A DNA stretch of 64,000 nt from DATAES01 sp963802415 (GTDB lineage: Bacteria; Actinomycetota; Acidimicrobiia; Acidimicrobiales; JACDCH01): assembly GCA_963802415.1 (NCBI GenBank), contig CAWDIH010000002.1:62001-126000 (forward strand), given 5' to 3'. Below, piece after piece: positions 29,823 to 38,956 of this stretch (position 1 is its first letter; every line of letters begins with the position of its first letter). Below the pieces are notes generated by a model. The model was given only the letters and a program-made list of their open reading frames with translations, ran no database searches and had not been told where the DNA came from. A program made the position numbers and the translations under genes.

Positions 29823-31907
29823 ATGATGCGCTCCACGCCGCTCAACCGAACCCGCAACATCGGGATCATGGCCCACATCGACGCGGGCAAGACCACGACG
29901 ACGGAGCGGATCCTCTACTACACCGGCAAGAACTACAAGATCGGCGAGGTCCACGAAGGCGCCGCCACCATGGACTGGATGGCCCAGGAGCAGGAGCGGG
30001 GCATCACGATCACATCGGCGGCCACCACGTGTGAGTGGAACGACCACACCATCAACATCATCGACACGCCCGGTCACGTCGACTTCACCGTCGAGGTCGA
30101 GCGTTCCCTGCGGGTGCTCGACGGTGCAGTCGCGGTGTTCGACGGGGTGGCCGGCGTCGAGCCCCAGACCGAGACCGTCTGGCGCCAGGCCAACAAGTAC
30201 GGCGTACCTCGCATCTGCTTCATCAACAAGATGGACCGCTTGGGCGCCGACTTCTTCAAGGCCGTCGACAGCATCAAGGACCGGCTCGAAGCCACCACCG
30301 CGGTCGTGCAGCTACCCATCGGAGCCGAGGGCAACTACGCGGGCGTCGTCGACCTGCTCGAGATGAAGGCGCTCGTGTGGCGCAATGAAGAGCTCGGCGC
30401 CAAGTGGGACGTCGTCGACATCCCCGACGAGCTCAGGGAGCAGGCCGAGGAGTACCACCACGAGCTCATCGACGTGCTGTCGCACCACAGCGACACGATC
30501 CTCGAGAAGTACATCTCCGACGAGCCCATCACCGTCGAAGACCTGAAGGACGCGCTGCGGCGCGCCACGATCGCCAACGAGATCGTCCCCGTGCTGAACG
30601 GCAGCGCGTTCAAGAACAAGGGCGTGCAGCCGTTGCTCGACGCCGTCGTCGACTACCTGCCGTCCCCGATCGACCTACCCCCGGTCACCGGCATGGACCT
30701 CAAGGGCAAGGAAGAGCTCGACCGCAAGGCCGACGACGGCGAGCCCTTCGCCGCGCTTGCATTCAAGATCATGACCGACCCACACGTCGGCAAGCTCACG
30801 TACTTCCGCGTGTACAGCGGCACCCTCGAGAAGGGCGGCCAGGTCCTCAACTCGCGCACGGGCAACAAGGAGCGTGTCGGCCGCTTGTTGCGGATGCACG
30901 CAAACCATCGTGAGGACCTCGACGCCGTCTTCTCGGGCGACATCGTCGCCGGCATCGGCATGAAGGACACGAAGACGGGCGACACGCTCGCCGCCGTCAA
31001 CGCTCCCATCGTGCTCGAGTCGCTCGAGTTCCCGGAGCCGGTCATCCACGTCGCGGTCGAGCCCAAGACGAAGGTCGACCAGGACAAGCTGTCCAAGGCG
31101 CTGCAAGCGTTGTCGGAGGAAGACCCGACGTTCCAGGTGCGCACCGACGAGGAGACGGCCCAGACCGTCATCTCCGGGATGGGTGAGCTGCACCTCGAGG
31201 TGATCGTCGACCGCATGCTCCGGGAGTTCAGGGTCGACGCCAACGTGGGCAAGCCTCAGGTCGCCTACCGAGAGACCATCACCAAGAAGGTCGACAAGCA
31301 CGTCTACCGCCACGTCAAGCAGACCGGCGGCAAGGGCCAGTTCGCACACGTCGTGCTCTCGATCGAGCCGACCGGCCCGGGCGGCGGCTACGAGTTCGTC
31401 GACAAGATCACCGGTGGTCGCATTCCGAAGGAGTACATCCCCTCGGTCGACCAGGGCATCCAGGAGGCATTGACCTCTGGGGTGCTCGCCGGTTATCCGA
31501 TCGTCGACGTGCGCGCCACGCTTGTCGACGGTTCGTTCCATGAGGTCGACTCGTCAGAAATGGCATTCAAGATCGCCGGCTCGATGGGCTTCAAAGAAGC
31601 CGCTCGCAAGGCGGGTGCCATCATCCTGGAACCCATCATGTCGGTCGTGGTCGTCACGCCCGAGGACTACATGGGTGACGTCATCGGCGACCTTTCGTCG
31701 CGGCGCGGCAAGGTTGCAGGCATGGAGCAACAAGGCAACTCACAGGTGGTCCATGCCACGGTCCCCCTGTCCGAGATGTTCGGTTACGCTACCGACCTCC
31801 GGTCGCGGACCCAGGGCCGAGCGACGTACACGATGCAGTTCGACTCGTACCAGCCAACGCCGGCGAGCGTCCAGGAAGAGATCGTCAAGCGGGTGCGCGG
31901 CGAGTAA
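29823..31907 (+). CDS. fusA: Elongation factor G
   Basis: 694-residue translocation GTPase. GIMAHIDAGKTTTTERIL (G1), RGITITSAATT, DTPGHVDFT and NKMDRLGADF are intact, and domains II-V follow with the family's GMGELHLEV and RGKVAGMEQQGN. An AGAGAAAGAG ribosome site precedes two consecutive ATG codons (29823, 29826). Confidence 0.97.
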   Translation: MMRSTPLNRTRNIGIMAHIDAGKTTTTERILYYTGKNYKIGEVHEGAATMDWMAQEQERGITITSAATTCEWNDHTINIIDTPGHVDFTVEVERSLRVLDGAVAVFDGVAGVEPQTETVWRQANKYGVPRICFINKMDRLGADFFKAVDSIKDRLEATTAVVQLPIGAEGNYAGVVDLLEMKALVWRNEELGAKWDVVDIPDELREQAEEYHHELIDVLSHHSDTILEKYISDEPITVEDLKDALRRATIANEIVPVLNGSAFKNKGVQPLLDAVVDYLPSPIDLPPVTGMDLKGKEELDRKADDGEPFAALAFKIMTDPHVGKLTYFRVYSGTLEKGGQVLNSRTGNKERVGRLLRMHANHREDLDAVFSGDIVAGIGMKDTKTGDTLAAVNAPIVLESLEFPEPVIHVAVEPKTKVDQDKLSKALQALSEEDPTFQVRTDEETAQTVISGMGELHLEVIVDRMLREFRVDANVGKPQVAYRETITKKVDKHVYRHVKQTGGKGQFAHVVLSIEPTGPGGGYEFVDKITGGRIPKEYIPSVDQGIQEALTSGVLAGYPIVDVRATLVDGSFHEVDSSEMAFKIAGSMGFKEAARKAGAIILEPIMSVVVVTPEDYMGDVIGDLSSRRGKVAGMEQQGNSQVVHATVPLSEMFGYATDLRSRTQGRATYTMQFDSYQPTPASVQEEIVKRVRGE

Positions 31908-31959
31908 CCGCCGCGACTCCGCTGCTACATCCACCACAAGCACACCTCTGAGGAGAGAG

Positions 31960-33147
31960 ATGGCGAAGCAGAAGTTTCAGCGGACGAAGCCGCATTTGAA
32001 CGTGGGGACGATGGGTCATATTGATCATGGGAAGACCACGTTGACTGCTGCCATTACGAAGGTGTTGCACGAGAAGAATCCGGATGTGGCGGTGACGACG
32101 TTCGAGGAGATCGATAAGGCGCCGGAGGAGAAGCAGCGGGGGATCACGATCAATATTGCGCATGTGGAGTATGAGACGGACAACCGTCATTACGCCCATG
32201 TGGATATGCCGGGGCATGCGGATTACATCAAGAACATGATCACGGGGGCGGCGCAGGTGGATGGGGCCATTTTGGTGGTGGCGGCCACGGATGGGCCCAT
32301 GCCTCAGACGCGGGAGCATGTGTTGTTGGCTCGTCAGGTGGGGGTGCCGTCGATTGTGGTGGCGTTGAACAAGGTCGACGCGGTGGATGACGAGGAGTTG
32401 TTGGAGTTGGTGGAGTTGGAGGTGCGGGAGCTGCTCACCGAGTACGAGTTCCCCGGCGACGACATCCCCGTCGTTCGCGTCAGCGCGTTGAAGGCGTTGG
32501 AAGGCGACGCCGACGCGGCTGCGCAGGTCATGGAGCTGATGGACGCGGTCGACTCCTACGTGCCCGAGCCGACGCGTGACCTCGACAAGCCGTTCCAGAT
32601 GCCGATCGAGGACGTGTTCTCGATCACCGGCCGCGGCACCGTCGTGACCGGCAAGGTCGAGCAGGGTGTCATCCACACCGGTGATGACGTCGAGATCGTG
32701 GGGATCCGCCCCACCCAGAAGACGGTGTGCACCGGCGTGGAGATGTTCCGCAAGATCCTCGACGAGGGTCAGGCGGGCGACAACATCGGCGCTCTGCTGC
32801 GCGGTACCAAGAAGGAAGAGGTCGAGCGCGGCCAAGTGCTGGCCAAGCCCGGGAGCATCACGCCGCACACGACGTTCGAGGCTCAGGTGTACGTACTGAC
32901 CAAGGAAGAGGGCGGCCGGCACAAGCCGTTCTTCAGCAACTACCGGCCCCAGTTCTACTTCCGGACGACCGATGTCACCGGCGCCATCACCCTGCCGGAA
33001 GGCATCGAGATGTGCATGCCCGGCGACAACACCTCGATGACGGCTGAGTTGATCCATCCCATCGCCATGGACGAGGGCCTGCGGTTCGCCGTCCGTGAGG
33101 GTGGCCGCACCGTCGCCTCCGGCCGCGTCACCAAGATCTTGAAGTAG
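31960..33147 (+). CDS. tuf: Elongation factor Tu (copy 2), mosaic
   Basis: 395 residues, all G motifs intact, GAGGAGAGAG ribosome site. Bases 31960-32432 match copy 1 with three differences and share its atypical G/T-ending codons. From 32433 the codons become the local C-ending type and many synonymous differences appear. A further 38-bp identical patch lies at 32692-32729. Protein differences cluster in the second half (for example KVEQGVIHTGDD). Standard str-operon position. Confidence 0.97.
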   Translation: MAKQKFQRTKPHLNVGTMGHIDHGKTTLTAAITKVLHEKNPDVAVTTFEEIDKAPEEKQRGITINIAHVEYETDNRHYAHVDMPGHADYIKNMITGAAQVDGAILVVAATDGPMPQTREHVLLARQVGVPSIVVALNKVDAVDDEELLELVELEVRELLTEYEFPGDDIPVVRVSALKALEGDADAAAQVMELMDAVDSYVPEPTRDLDKPFQMPIEDVFSITGRGTVVTGKVEQGVIHTGDDVEIVGIRPTQKTVCTGVEMFRKILDEGQAGDNIGALLRGTKKEEVERGQVLAKPGSITPHTTFEAQVYVLTKEEGGRHKPFFSNYRPQFYFRTTDVTGAITLPEGIEMCMPGDNTSMTAELIHPIAMDEGLRFAVREGGRTVASGRVTKILK

Positions 33148-33158
33148 GCGAGTACCCT

Positions 33159-33190
33159 GCCGCTCGATTCGACTTGCTCGGTCGAGCGGC
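33159..33190 (+). terminator. Hairpin between tuf and rpsJ
   Basis: GCCGCTCGA (33159-33167) pairs perfectly with TCGAGCGGC (33182-33190). No T-run. It may trim or attenuate the str transcript. Confidence 0.5.
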
Positions 33191-33201
33191 GAAGGAGAGA
33201 T

Positions 33202-33522
33202 GTGCCCGATAAGCAGAAGATCCGGATCCGGCTGAAGGCGTACGACCACGAGGTCATCGACCAGTCGACCCGCAAGATCGTCGAGACGGTGCTCCGCACG
33301 CAGGCCAACGTGCGCGGTCCCATCCCGCTGCCCACCGAGAAGCACCGCTACACGGTGATCCGCTCGCCCCACAAGGACAAGGACAGCCGCGAGCACTTCG
33401 AGATGCGCGTGCACAAGCGGCTGCTCGACATCCTCGAACCGAGCCCCAAGACGGTCGACTCGCTTCAGCGTCTCGAGCTCCCCGCCGGCGTCGACATCGA
33501 GATCAAGATCCAGCAGGTGTAA
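33202..33522 (+). CDS. rpsJ: Ribosomal protein uS10
   Basis: 106 residues. QKIRIRLKAYDHEVIDQSTRK, GPIPLPTEKHRYTVIRSPH and SREHFEMRVHKRL are intact; also the NusE partner of NusB in antitermination. GTG start after GAAGGAGAG. Confidence 0.97.
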   Translation: MPDKQKIRIRLKAYDHEVIDQSTRKIVETVLRTQANVRGPIPLPTEKHRYTVIRSPHKDKDSREHFEMRVHKRLLDILEPSPKTVDSLQRLELPAGVDIEIKIQQV

Positions 33523-33545
33523 GCCCATCGGCCCTGCAGCGAACT

Positions 33546-33584
33546 GGCGTGCATGAGCAACACGCCATGTGGCTGATGCACGCC
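33546..33584. terminator. Dispersed hairpin family, copy 2 (after rpsJ)
   Basis: Arms 33546-33562 and 33568-33584 (TGTGGCTGATGCACGCC), two mismatches, 5-nt loop. It lies in the 299-bp spacer that separates rpsJ from rplC. Confidence 0.65.
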
Positions 33585-33603
33585 GGAACGAGCGAGAACC
33601 GCT

Positions 33604-33633
33604 TTGGACGGCCTGCGGATTAGCCGGTAACCT
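33604..33633 (+). promoter_or_regulatory. Promoter before rplC
   Basis: TTGGAC (33604-33609), 18-bp spacer, TAACCT (33628-33633), in the context CCGGTAAC that is repeated before infA. The leader to rplC would be about 180 nt, long enough for an L3 or L4 autoregulatory structure; none was verified. Confidence 0.6.
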
Positions 33634-33821
33634 CAACGGTCCGTGCGAAACGGCCCGAGCGGGCCGTGGCCGCTGTCCTGACCACGAAGCAACCGACGTC
33701 TGCGCCGGCCCGCCTTTCGACGAGAGCGGGGACCCCGCAGCCCAACCGAATCGACGCTCCGCCGGGCTTGCCCGAGCGGAGCGTTCCCGTGAACGACTGC
33801 CGGTGAGAAAGGCCCGCAGCA

Positions 33822-34466
33822 ATGGCATCGAAAGCGATCGTCGGCGAGAAAGTCGGCATGACCCAGGTGTGGGCGGACGACAACCACGTCGTCCCCGTCA
33901 CCGTGGTCAAGGTCGCCCCCCTGCGAGTCGTGCAGGTGAAGACCGTCGACCACGACGGCTACAACGCGGTGCAAGTGACATTCGGCCGCACGAACGGCCG
34001 GACCCTCTCGAAACCGAAGGCTGGCCACTTCGAAAAGGCGGGGGTCGAGCCCGGTCGTCGCGTGGTCGAGCTGCGCCTCGACGATGTCAGCGGCTTCGAA
34101 GTAGGTCAGGAGCTCAGAGTCGACCTTCTCGCCAGCGGCGAGCTCGTCGACGTCACCGCCGTCAGCAAGGGCAAAGGCACCGCTGGCGTCATGAAGCGCC
34201 ACGGCTTCTCGGGGTTGGGCGCGGGCCACGGTGTGCACCGCGTACATCGCGCCCCCGGCGCGATCGGCGCGTGCGCCACACCGTCCCGTGTCTTCAAGGG
34301 CACGCGCATGGCAGGTCGCCTCGGAGGACAGCGCGTCACGACGCTGAACCTCGAAGTCGTGTCGGCCGACGCGGAGCGCGATCTCCTCTTGGTCAAGGGT
34401 GCGGTGCCCGGGCCGAAGGGCGGGCTCGTCGTGATCCGCGACGCGGTGAAGGCGGCGAAGCGCTGA
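33822..34466 (+). CDS. rplC: Ribosomal protein uL3
   Basis: 214 residues. GEKVGMTQVWADDN opens it, and GTAGVMKRHGFSGLGAGHG with MAGRLGGQRVTTLNLEVV form the long loop reaching the peptidyl-transferase centre. One-base overlap with rplD (TGATG). Confidence 0.97.
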   Translation: MASKAIVGEKVGMTQVWADDNHVVPVTVVKVAPLRVVQVKTVDHDGYNAVQVTFGRTNGRTLSKPKAGHFEKAGVEPGRRVVELRLDDVSGFEVGQELRVDLLASGELVDVTAVSKGKGTAGVMKRHGFSGLGAGHGVHRVHRAPGAIGACATPSRVFKGTRMAGRLGGQRVTTLNLEVVSADAERDLLLVKGAVPGPKGGLVVIRDAVKAAKR

Positions 34467-35170
34467 TGGCCTCTGTCGACATCAGATCGCAGAGCGGCGC
34501 CGTCGTCGGATCGGTCGACCTCGCTGAGGACCTCTTCGGGCTCGAGCCAAACATTCCGGTCATGCATCAAGTGGTCACTGCCCAGCTCGCCGCACGGCGC
34601 GCAGGCTCGCAGAGCACCCGTACCCGCGCGGAGGTCGCCGGAGGTGGTGCCAAACCCTGGCGGCAGAAGGGCACCGGCCGGGCTCGCCAGGGCTCCATCC
34701 GCTCGCCGCAGTGGCGTGGCGGCGGTGTCGCCCTCGCCCCCAAACCGCGCAGCTTCGCCCAGAAGACCCCGAAGAAGATGGTACGGCTCGCATTGTGTTC
34801 GGCGTTGTCCGATCGCGCCGCTGACGGCAAGGTGATCGTGCTCGACGAGTGGACGTTCGAGACGCCCAAGACGAAGGAAGCCGTCGCCGCACTCGAAGCG
34901 CTCGACATCGGCGGCAAGGTGCTGCTGGTTCTCGGCGAGGACGACGACGTTGCATGGCGCAGCTTCCGCAACCTCGGCGACGTGCACTGCCTGTACGCCC
35001 GCGAGTTGAACGCGTACGACGTGCTCGTCGCCGACTACGTCGTCTTCACGCGCGAAACCCTTCCGGGCGCAGGGCCTTCAGAGGCACGGTCCGAGGAGCC
35101 GTCCGAGACCTCGGTCACCGTCGATGCAGCGGCAGAACCGGACACGACGGAGGACGACGGCGATGAGTGA
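34466..35170 (+). CDS. rplD: Ribosomal protein uL4 with acidic C-terminal tail
   Basis: 234 residues. RAGSQSTRTRAEVAGGGAKP and RQGSIRSPQWRGGG make up the tunnel loop. The last 30 or so residues are an acidic Ser/Thr/Glu tail. In other bacteria L4 represses the S10 operon. It overlaps rplW by 8 bp. Confidence 0.96.
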   Translation: MASVDIRSQSGAVVGSVDLAEDLFGLEPNIPVMHQVVTAQLAARRAGSQSTRTRAEVAGGGAKPWRQKGTGRARQGSIRSPQWRGGGVALAPKPRSFAQKTPKKMVRLALCSALSDRAADGKVIVLDEWTFETPKTKEAVAALEALDIGGKVLLVLGEDDDVAWRSFRNLGDVHCLYARELNAYDVLVADYVVFTRETLPGAGPSEARSEEPSETSVTVDAAAEPDTTEDDGDE

Positions 35171-35456
35171 TCCGCGCGACGTCATCATCGAACCAGTCGT
35201 GTCCGAGAAGTCGTACGCATTGTTGGAGCGCAACGTCTACACGTTCCGCGTCCACCCAGACGCGTCGAAGCCGCAGATCCACGACGCCATCCAAGAGATC
35301 TTCAACGTGCGAGTCGTGAAGGTGAACACCCTCAACCGCAAGGGAAAGCGCAAGCGCAACCGTCGGTCGTGGACCTTCGGCAAGCGCGCCGACACGAAGC
35401 GAGCAATCGTGACACTGCATCCCGACGACTCGATCGAACTGTTCGAGGGAGGCTGA
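35163..35456 (+). CDS. rplW: Ribosomal protein uL23
   Basis: 97 residues at the tunnel exit. DVIIEPVVSEKSYALLERN and YTFRVHPDASKPQIHDAIQ are typical. The end GAGGGAGGCTGA is duplicated at 35545-35556, flanking the inserted repeat that separates it from rplB. Confidence 0.96.
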   Translation: MSDPRDVIIEPVVSEKSYALLERNVYTFRVHPDASKPQIHDAIQEIFNVRVVKVNTLNRKGKRKRNRRSWTFGKRADTKRAIVTLHPDDSIELFEGG

Positions 35457-35556
35457 CGTGCGAGTGCAGCGAGTACTTCAGCCTGCCGACGGCGCGGGCG
35501 CCAGCCCGCCGGGCGGCGATGGGTGTGGGGCGCAGCCCCACCGAGAGGGAGGCTGA
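35445..35556 (+). repeat. Inserted GC-rich element with 12-bp direct repeats (rplW/rplB)
   Basis: GAGGGAGGCTGA occurs at 35445-35456 and again at 35545-35556, exactly 100 bp apart. Between them lies an element with GCAGCGAG, GCGCCAGC and a perfect GTGGGGC-GCA-GCCCCAC hairpin. A GTG ORF of 32 codons runs from 35458 to the second TGA. The sequence is clearly related to the rplN/rplX element at 39583. Confidence 0.8.
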
Positions 35557-35563
35557 TCGAGCA

Positions 35564-36400
35564 ATGGCTCTTCGCAAGCGCAAGCCCACCAGCCCCGGTC
35601 GCCGGTTCCAGACGGTCTCGGACTTCGCGGAGGTCACGAAGAAGAAGCCTGAGCGCTCGCTCGTCGCGCCGAAGCACGGCACGGGCGGTCGCAACGCGCG
35701 GGGTCGCAAGACCGCACGCCATCGGGGCGGCGGTCACAAGCAGCAGTACCGCATCGTCGACTTCAAGCGGACCAAGGACGGCGTGCCCGCAAAGGTCGCG
35801 GCCGTCGAGTACGACCCGAACCGCAACTGTCGCATCCTGCTGTTGCACTACCTCGACGGCGAGAAGCGCTACATCCTCGCGCCCCGCGGTGCCGACGTCG
35901 GCGACCTGCTGCAGTCGGGACAAGGCTCAGAGATCCGTCCGGGCAACGCGCTGCCGCTGCGCTACATCCCTGTCGGCACCGTCGTCCACAACGTCGAGTT
36001 GAAGCCCGGTGCCGGCGGCAAGATGGCGCGCAGCGCCGGCGCGAGCGTGCAACTCGTGGCCAAGGAAGGCGATTTCGCGACGCTGCGCTTGCCGTCGACC
36101 GAGATGCGCCGTGTACCCATCGACTGCCGCGCCACTGTCGGCGAAGTCGGCAACGCCGAGGCCGACCTCGTCAAGTTGGGCAAAGCCGGCCGCAACCGTT
36201 GGAAGGGTGTGCGCCCGCAGACTCGGGGCGTCGCGATGAACCCCGTCGACCATCCGCTCGGCGGTGGCGAGGGCAAGAGCTCTGGTGGACGCCATCCGGT
36301 CTCGCCATGGGGCAAGCCCGAAGGCCGCACCCGCAACAAGAACAAGCCATCCCAGAAGTTGATCGTGCGTCGCCGCCGTACTCGCGGCGAGCGGAGGTAA
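35564..36400 (+). CDS. rplB: Ribosomal protein uL2
   Basis: 278 residues. RNARGRKTARHRGGGHKQQY, GVRPQTRGVAMNPVDHPLGG (with the conserved His near the peptidyl-transferase centre) and KLIVRRRR are intact. Confidence 0.97.
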   Translation: MALRKRKPTSPGRRFQTVSDFAEVTKKKPERSLVAPKHGTGGRNARGRKTARHRGGGHKQQYRIVDFKRTKDGVPAKVAAVEYDPNRNCRILLLHYLDGEKRYILAPRGADVGDLLQSGQGSEIRPGNALPLRYIPVGTVVHNVELKPGAGGKMARSAGASVQLVAKEGDFATLRLPSTEMRRVPIDCRATVGEVGNAEADLVKLGKAGRNRWKGVRPQTRGVAMNPVDHPLGGGEGKSSGGRHPVSPWGKPEGRTRNKNKPSQKLIVRRRRTRGERR

Positions 36401-36402
36401 CG

Positions 36403-36687
36403 ATGCCGCGCAGCCTCAAGAAGGGGCCGTTCGTCGACGACCACCTGCTGAAGAAGGTCGACGACCTCAACAGCCGCGGGGAGAAGAAGGTCGTGAAGAC
36501 GTGGAGCCGGCGCTCCACGATCATTCCCGACATGGTCGGCCACACCATTGCTGTGCACGACGGGCGCAAGCACGTTCCCGTCTACGTCACCGAGGCGATG
36601 GTCGGCCACAAGCTGGGTGAGTTCGCGCCGACCCGTACGTTCCGTTACCACGCAGGCCAGGAGAAGGCCGTGCGAGGCCGGAGGTAA
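36403..36687 (+). CDS. rpsS: Ribosomal protein uS19
   Basis: 94 residues, 30S head. PRSLKKGPFVDDHLLKKVD and TWSRRSTIIPDMVGHTIAVH are diagnostic. The ribosome site GGAGG lies within the end of rplB. Confidence 0.97.
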   Translation: MPRSLKKGPFVDDHLLKKVDDLNSRGEKKVVKTWSRRSTIIPDMVGHTIAVHDGRKHVPVYVTEAMVGHKLGEFAPTRTFRYHAGQEKAVRGRR

Positions 36688-36689
36688 CG

Positions 36690-37385
36690 ATGGGGTTCGG
36701 AGTGAAGACGAACGAGCGGCCGGGCACGCGCGCCGAGGTTCGCTACGTCCGCATGTCCGCGTACAAGGTACGGGAGGTGCTCGATCTCATCCGCGGCAAG
36801 GAGGTTCAGCAGGCGGACGAGATCCTGCAGTTCTGCGAACGCGACGCCGCCCTCGTGGTGCGCAAGTGTGTCGCGTCCGCGGCGGCGAATGCTGAGAACA
36901 ACGATCTGATCGATCCCGAGGAGCTCTACGTGGCGGCGTGCTTCGCCGACGAAGGGCCGACCCTGAAGCGATGGCGACCCCGGGCCCGCGGCCGTGCGAC
37001 GCGCATCCGCAAGCGCACCTGCCACATCACCGTGATCGTGAGCCGGCTCTCGCCCGAACAGCTCGAGCGGCGCCGCCAGCGAGAGGCGCTGTCTACCGCA
37101 GCGGCGGGTCGCGGCCGGCGCCGTTCGCAGGCTGCAGCGGAGTCACGACGCGCACGCGTCGCCAAGAGCCGAGCCCGTGAGCAAACAGCCGAGGAAGAGC
37201 ACGACCACGAGCACGAAGGCGACGAAGCCGAGGCCGAAGCGGTCGACGGCGAAGAGGTGGACGCCGACGAAGTCGAGGCTGACGAAGTCGAGGCTGAGGA
37301 AGTCGAGGCCGAGGAAGAGGCCGACACCGTCGAAGACACCGCCGAGGAGCGGGCTGACGAAAGCGAAGAAGAGGACGGGAAGTAA
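36690..37385 (+). CDS. rplV: Ribosomal protein uL22 with long acidic extension
   Basis: 231 residues, roughly twice the normal length. The first 125 form a complete L22 (YVRMSAYKVREVLDLIRGKE, then RPRARGRATRIRKRTCHITV, the tunnel hairpin). After a basic Ala/Arg linker the last 70 residues are almost wholly Glu, Asp, Ala and Val, encoded in part by 15-bp tandem repeats (EVEAD/EVEAE) around 37254-37313. Overlaps rpsC by 1 bp. Confidence 0.95.
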   Translation: MGFGVKTNERPGTRAEVRYVRMSAYKVREVLDLIRGKEVQQADEILQFCERDAALVVRKCVASAAANAENNDLIDPEELYVAACFADEGPTLKRWRPRARGRATRIRKRTCHITVIVSRLSPEQLERRRQREALSTAAAGRGRRRSQAAAESRRARVAKSRAREQTAEEEHDHEHEGDEAEAEAVDGEEVDADEVEADEVEAEEVEAEEEADTVEDTAEERADESEEEDGK

Positions 37386-38278
37386 TGGGTCACAAGGTCA
37401 ACCCCTACGGGTTCCGTCTCGGCATCACGACCGATTGGAAGTCGCGTTGGTTCGCCGACCGGCAGGAGTACGGCCGCTATGTCATCGAGGACTGGCGCAT
37501 TCGCAACTACCTCATGACGGAGCTACCCCACGCCGCGATCAGCCGCATCGAAGTCGAACGCACGCGTGACCGTCTCCGCGTCGACGTGCACACCGCGCGT
37601 CCCGGCATCGTGATCGGCCGCCGCGGCTCGGAAGCAGATCGCCTACGGATCGGGCTGGCGAAGATCACCGGCAACAACAAGGTGCAGCTCAACATCCAGG
37701 AGATCAAGCAGCCGGAGCTCGACGCCGCGCTCATCGCGCAAGGCGTGGCGGATCAGCTCGCCGGGCGAGTGGCGTTCCGCCGGGCCATGAAGCGCGCCGT
37801 GCAGAACGCGCAGAAGGCGGGTGCGCAGGGCATCCGCGTGCAGTGCGCAGGTCGTCTGGGTGGCGCCGAGATGAGCCGCACCGAGTGGTACCGCGAGGGT
37901 CGCGTGCCGTTGCACACGCTGCGGGCCGACATCGACTACGGATTCCGTGAGGCCCGCACAACAGCGGGCCGCATCGGCGTCAAGGTGTGGATCTACAAGG
38001 GCGACATCCTCCCGTACAAGACGGCGGTAGAGGACAAGATCAGTCGCGAGGCTGCGATGGCCGTTGGTGAGACATCGGGCCAGGCGCCACGCAAGGTCGT
38101 GTCGTCCGCCGCGGCTCGCCGCCGTGCCGAGCCGCCGGCCGAGCCCGAGCTCGAAGCCACCCCGCTCGTCAAGGAAGCCGATCCCGAGCTCGAGCGTCTG
38201 CTCGCCGAGGAAGAGGACATCGAGCGCCGCACCCGCCAACACCATGAAGCACCCAAGTTCCACGGGGATGCGGAGTGA
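37385..38278 (+). CDS. rpsC: Ribosomal protein uS3 with C-terminal extension
   Basis: 297 residues. MGHKVNPYGFRLGITTDWKS, the KH domain with GIVIGRRGSEADRLR, and GRLGGAEMSRTEWYREGRVP are standard up to about residue 215. An extra 80 residues, rich in Pro, Glu and Arg, follow. Confidence 0.96.
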   Translation: MGHKVNPYGFRLGITTDWKSRWFADRQEYGRYVIEDWRIRNYLMTELPHAAISRIEVERTRDRLRVDVHTARPGIVIGRRGSEADRLRIGLAKITGNNKVQLNIQEIKQPELDAALIAQGVADQLAGRVAFRRAMKRAVQNAQKAGAQGIRVQCAGRLGGAEMSRTEWYREGRVPLHTLRADIDYGFREARTTAGRIGVKVWIYKGDILPYKTAVEDKISREAAMAVGETSGQAPRKVVSSAAARRRAEPPAEPELEATPLVKEADPELERLLAEEEDIERRTRQHHEAPKFHGDAE

Positions 38279-38309
38279 TGATCGGCCTACGCACTGAAGG
38301 CGACATCGC

Positions 38310-38726
38310 ATGTTGATGCCGAGAAAGGTCAAGCACCGCAAGACGCAGCGCGGTCGCACGAAGGGTCCGTCGAAGGGCGGCAACCAAGTGATGTTCGGCG
38401 ACTACGGCATCCAGGCTCTCGAGCCGGGGTGGATCACCGCGCGTCAGATCGAAGCCGCCCGTATCGCGATGACTCGTCACATCAAGCGCGGCGGCAAGGT
38501 GTGGATCAACATCTTCCCCGACAAGCCCGTCACCGAGAAGCCCGCCGAGACACGTATGGGCTCGGGCAAAGGGAACCCCGAGCGGTGGGTTGCGGTCGTG
38601 CGTCCCGGTCGTGTGCTGTTCGAGCTGTCGTACCCGAACGAGGACGTTGCGAGGGCCGCACTCGAGCGTGCCATCCAGAAGCTGCCGATCAAGGCGCGCT
38701 TCGTGACCAGGGACGAGGGATTCTGA
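38310..38726 (+). CDS. rplP: Ribosomal protein uL16
   Basis: 138 residues. MLMPRKVKHRKTQRGRTKG supports the first of two in-frame ATGs. RMGSGKGNPERWVAVVRPGR is the family signature. One-base overlap with rpmC. Confidence 0.97.
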   Translation: MLMPRKVKHRKTQRGRTKGPSKGGNQVMFGDYGIQALEPGWITARQIEAARIAMTRHIKRGGKVWINIFPDKPVTEKPAETRMGSGKGNPERWVAVVRPGRVLFELSYPNEDVARAALERAIQKLPIKARFVTRDEGF

Positions 38727-38956
38727 TGCCGTCGCGCAGGGCGGCGGAGCTTCGAGATCTCGCGGACGACGGTCTCGTGGAGCTTCTCGCGGAGACCAAG
38801 CAAGAGCTGTTCAATCTGCGGTTCCAGCACGTCACCGGACAGCTCGACAACTACTCGCGGCTGCCACAGCTCAAGCGCGAGGTGGCGCGCATCAACACCG
38901 AGCTGCGCATTCGCGAGATCGCTGCCGCTGAGGCGCTGGAGAGTGCAGATGGCTGA
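38726..38956 (+). CDS. rpmC: Ribosomal protein uL29
   Basis: 76 residues, helical hairpin. ELAETKQELFNLRFQ-like and REVARINTELRIREI segments are present. It overlaps rpsQ by 8 bp. Confidence 0.95.
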   Translation: MPSRRAAELRDLADDGLVELLAETKQELFNLRFQHVTGQLDNYSRLPQLKREVARINTELRIREIAAAEALESADG

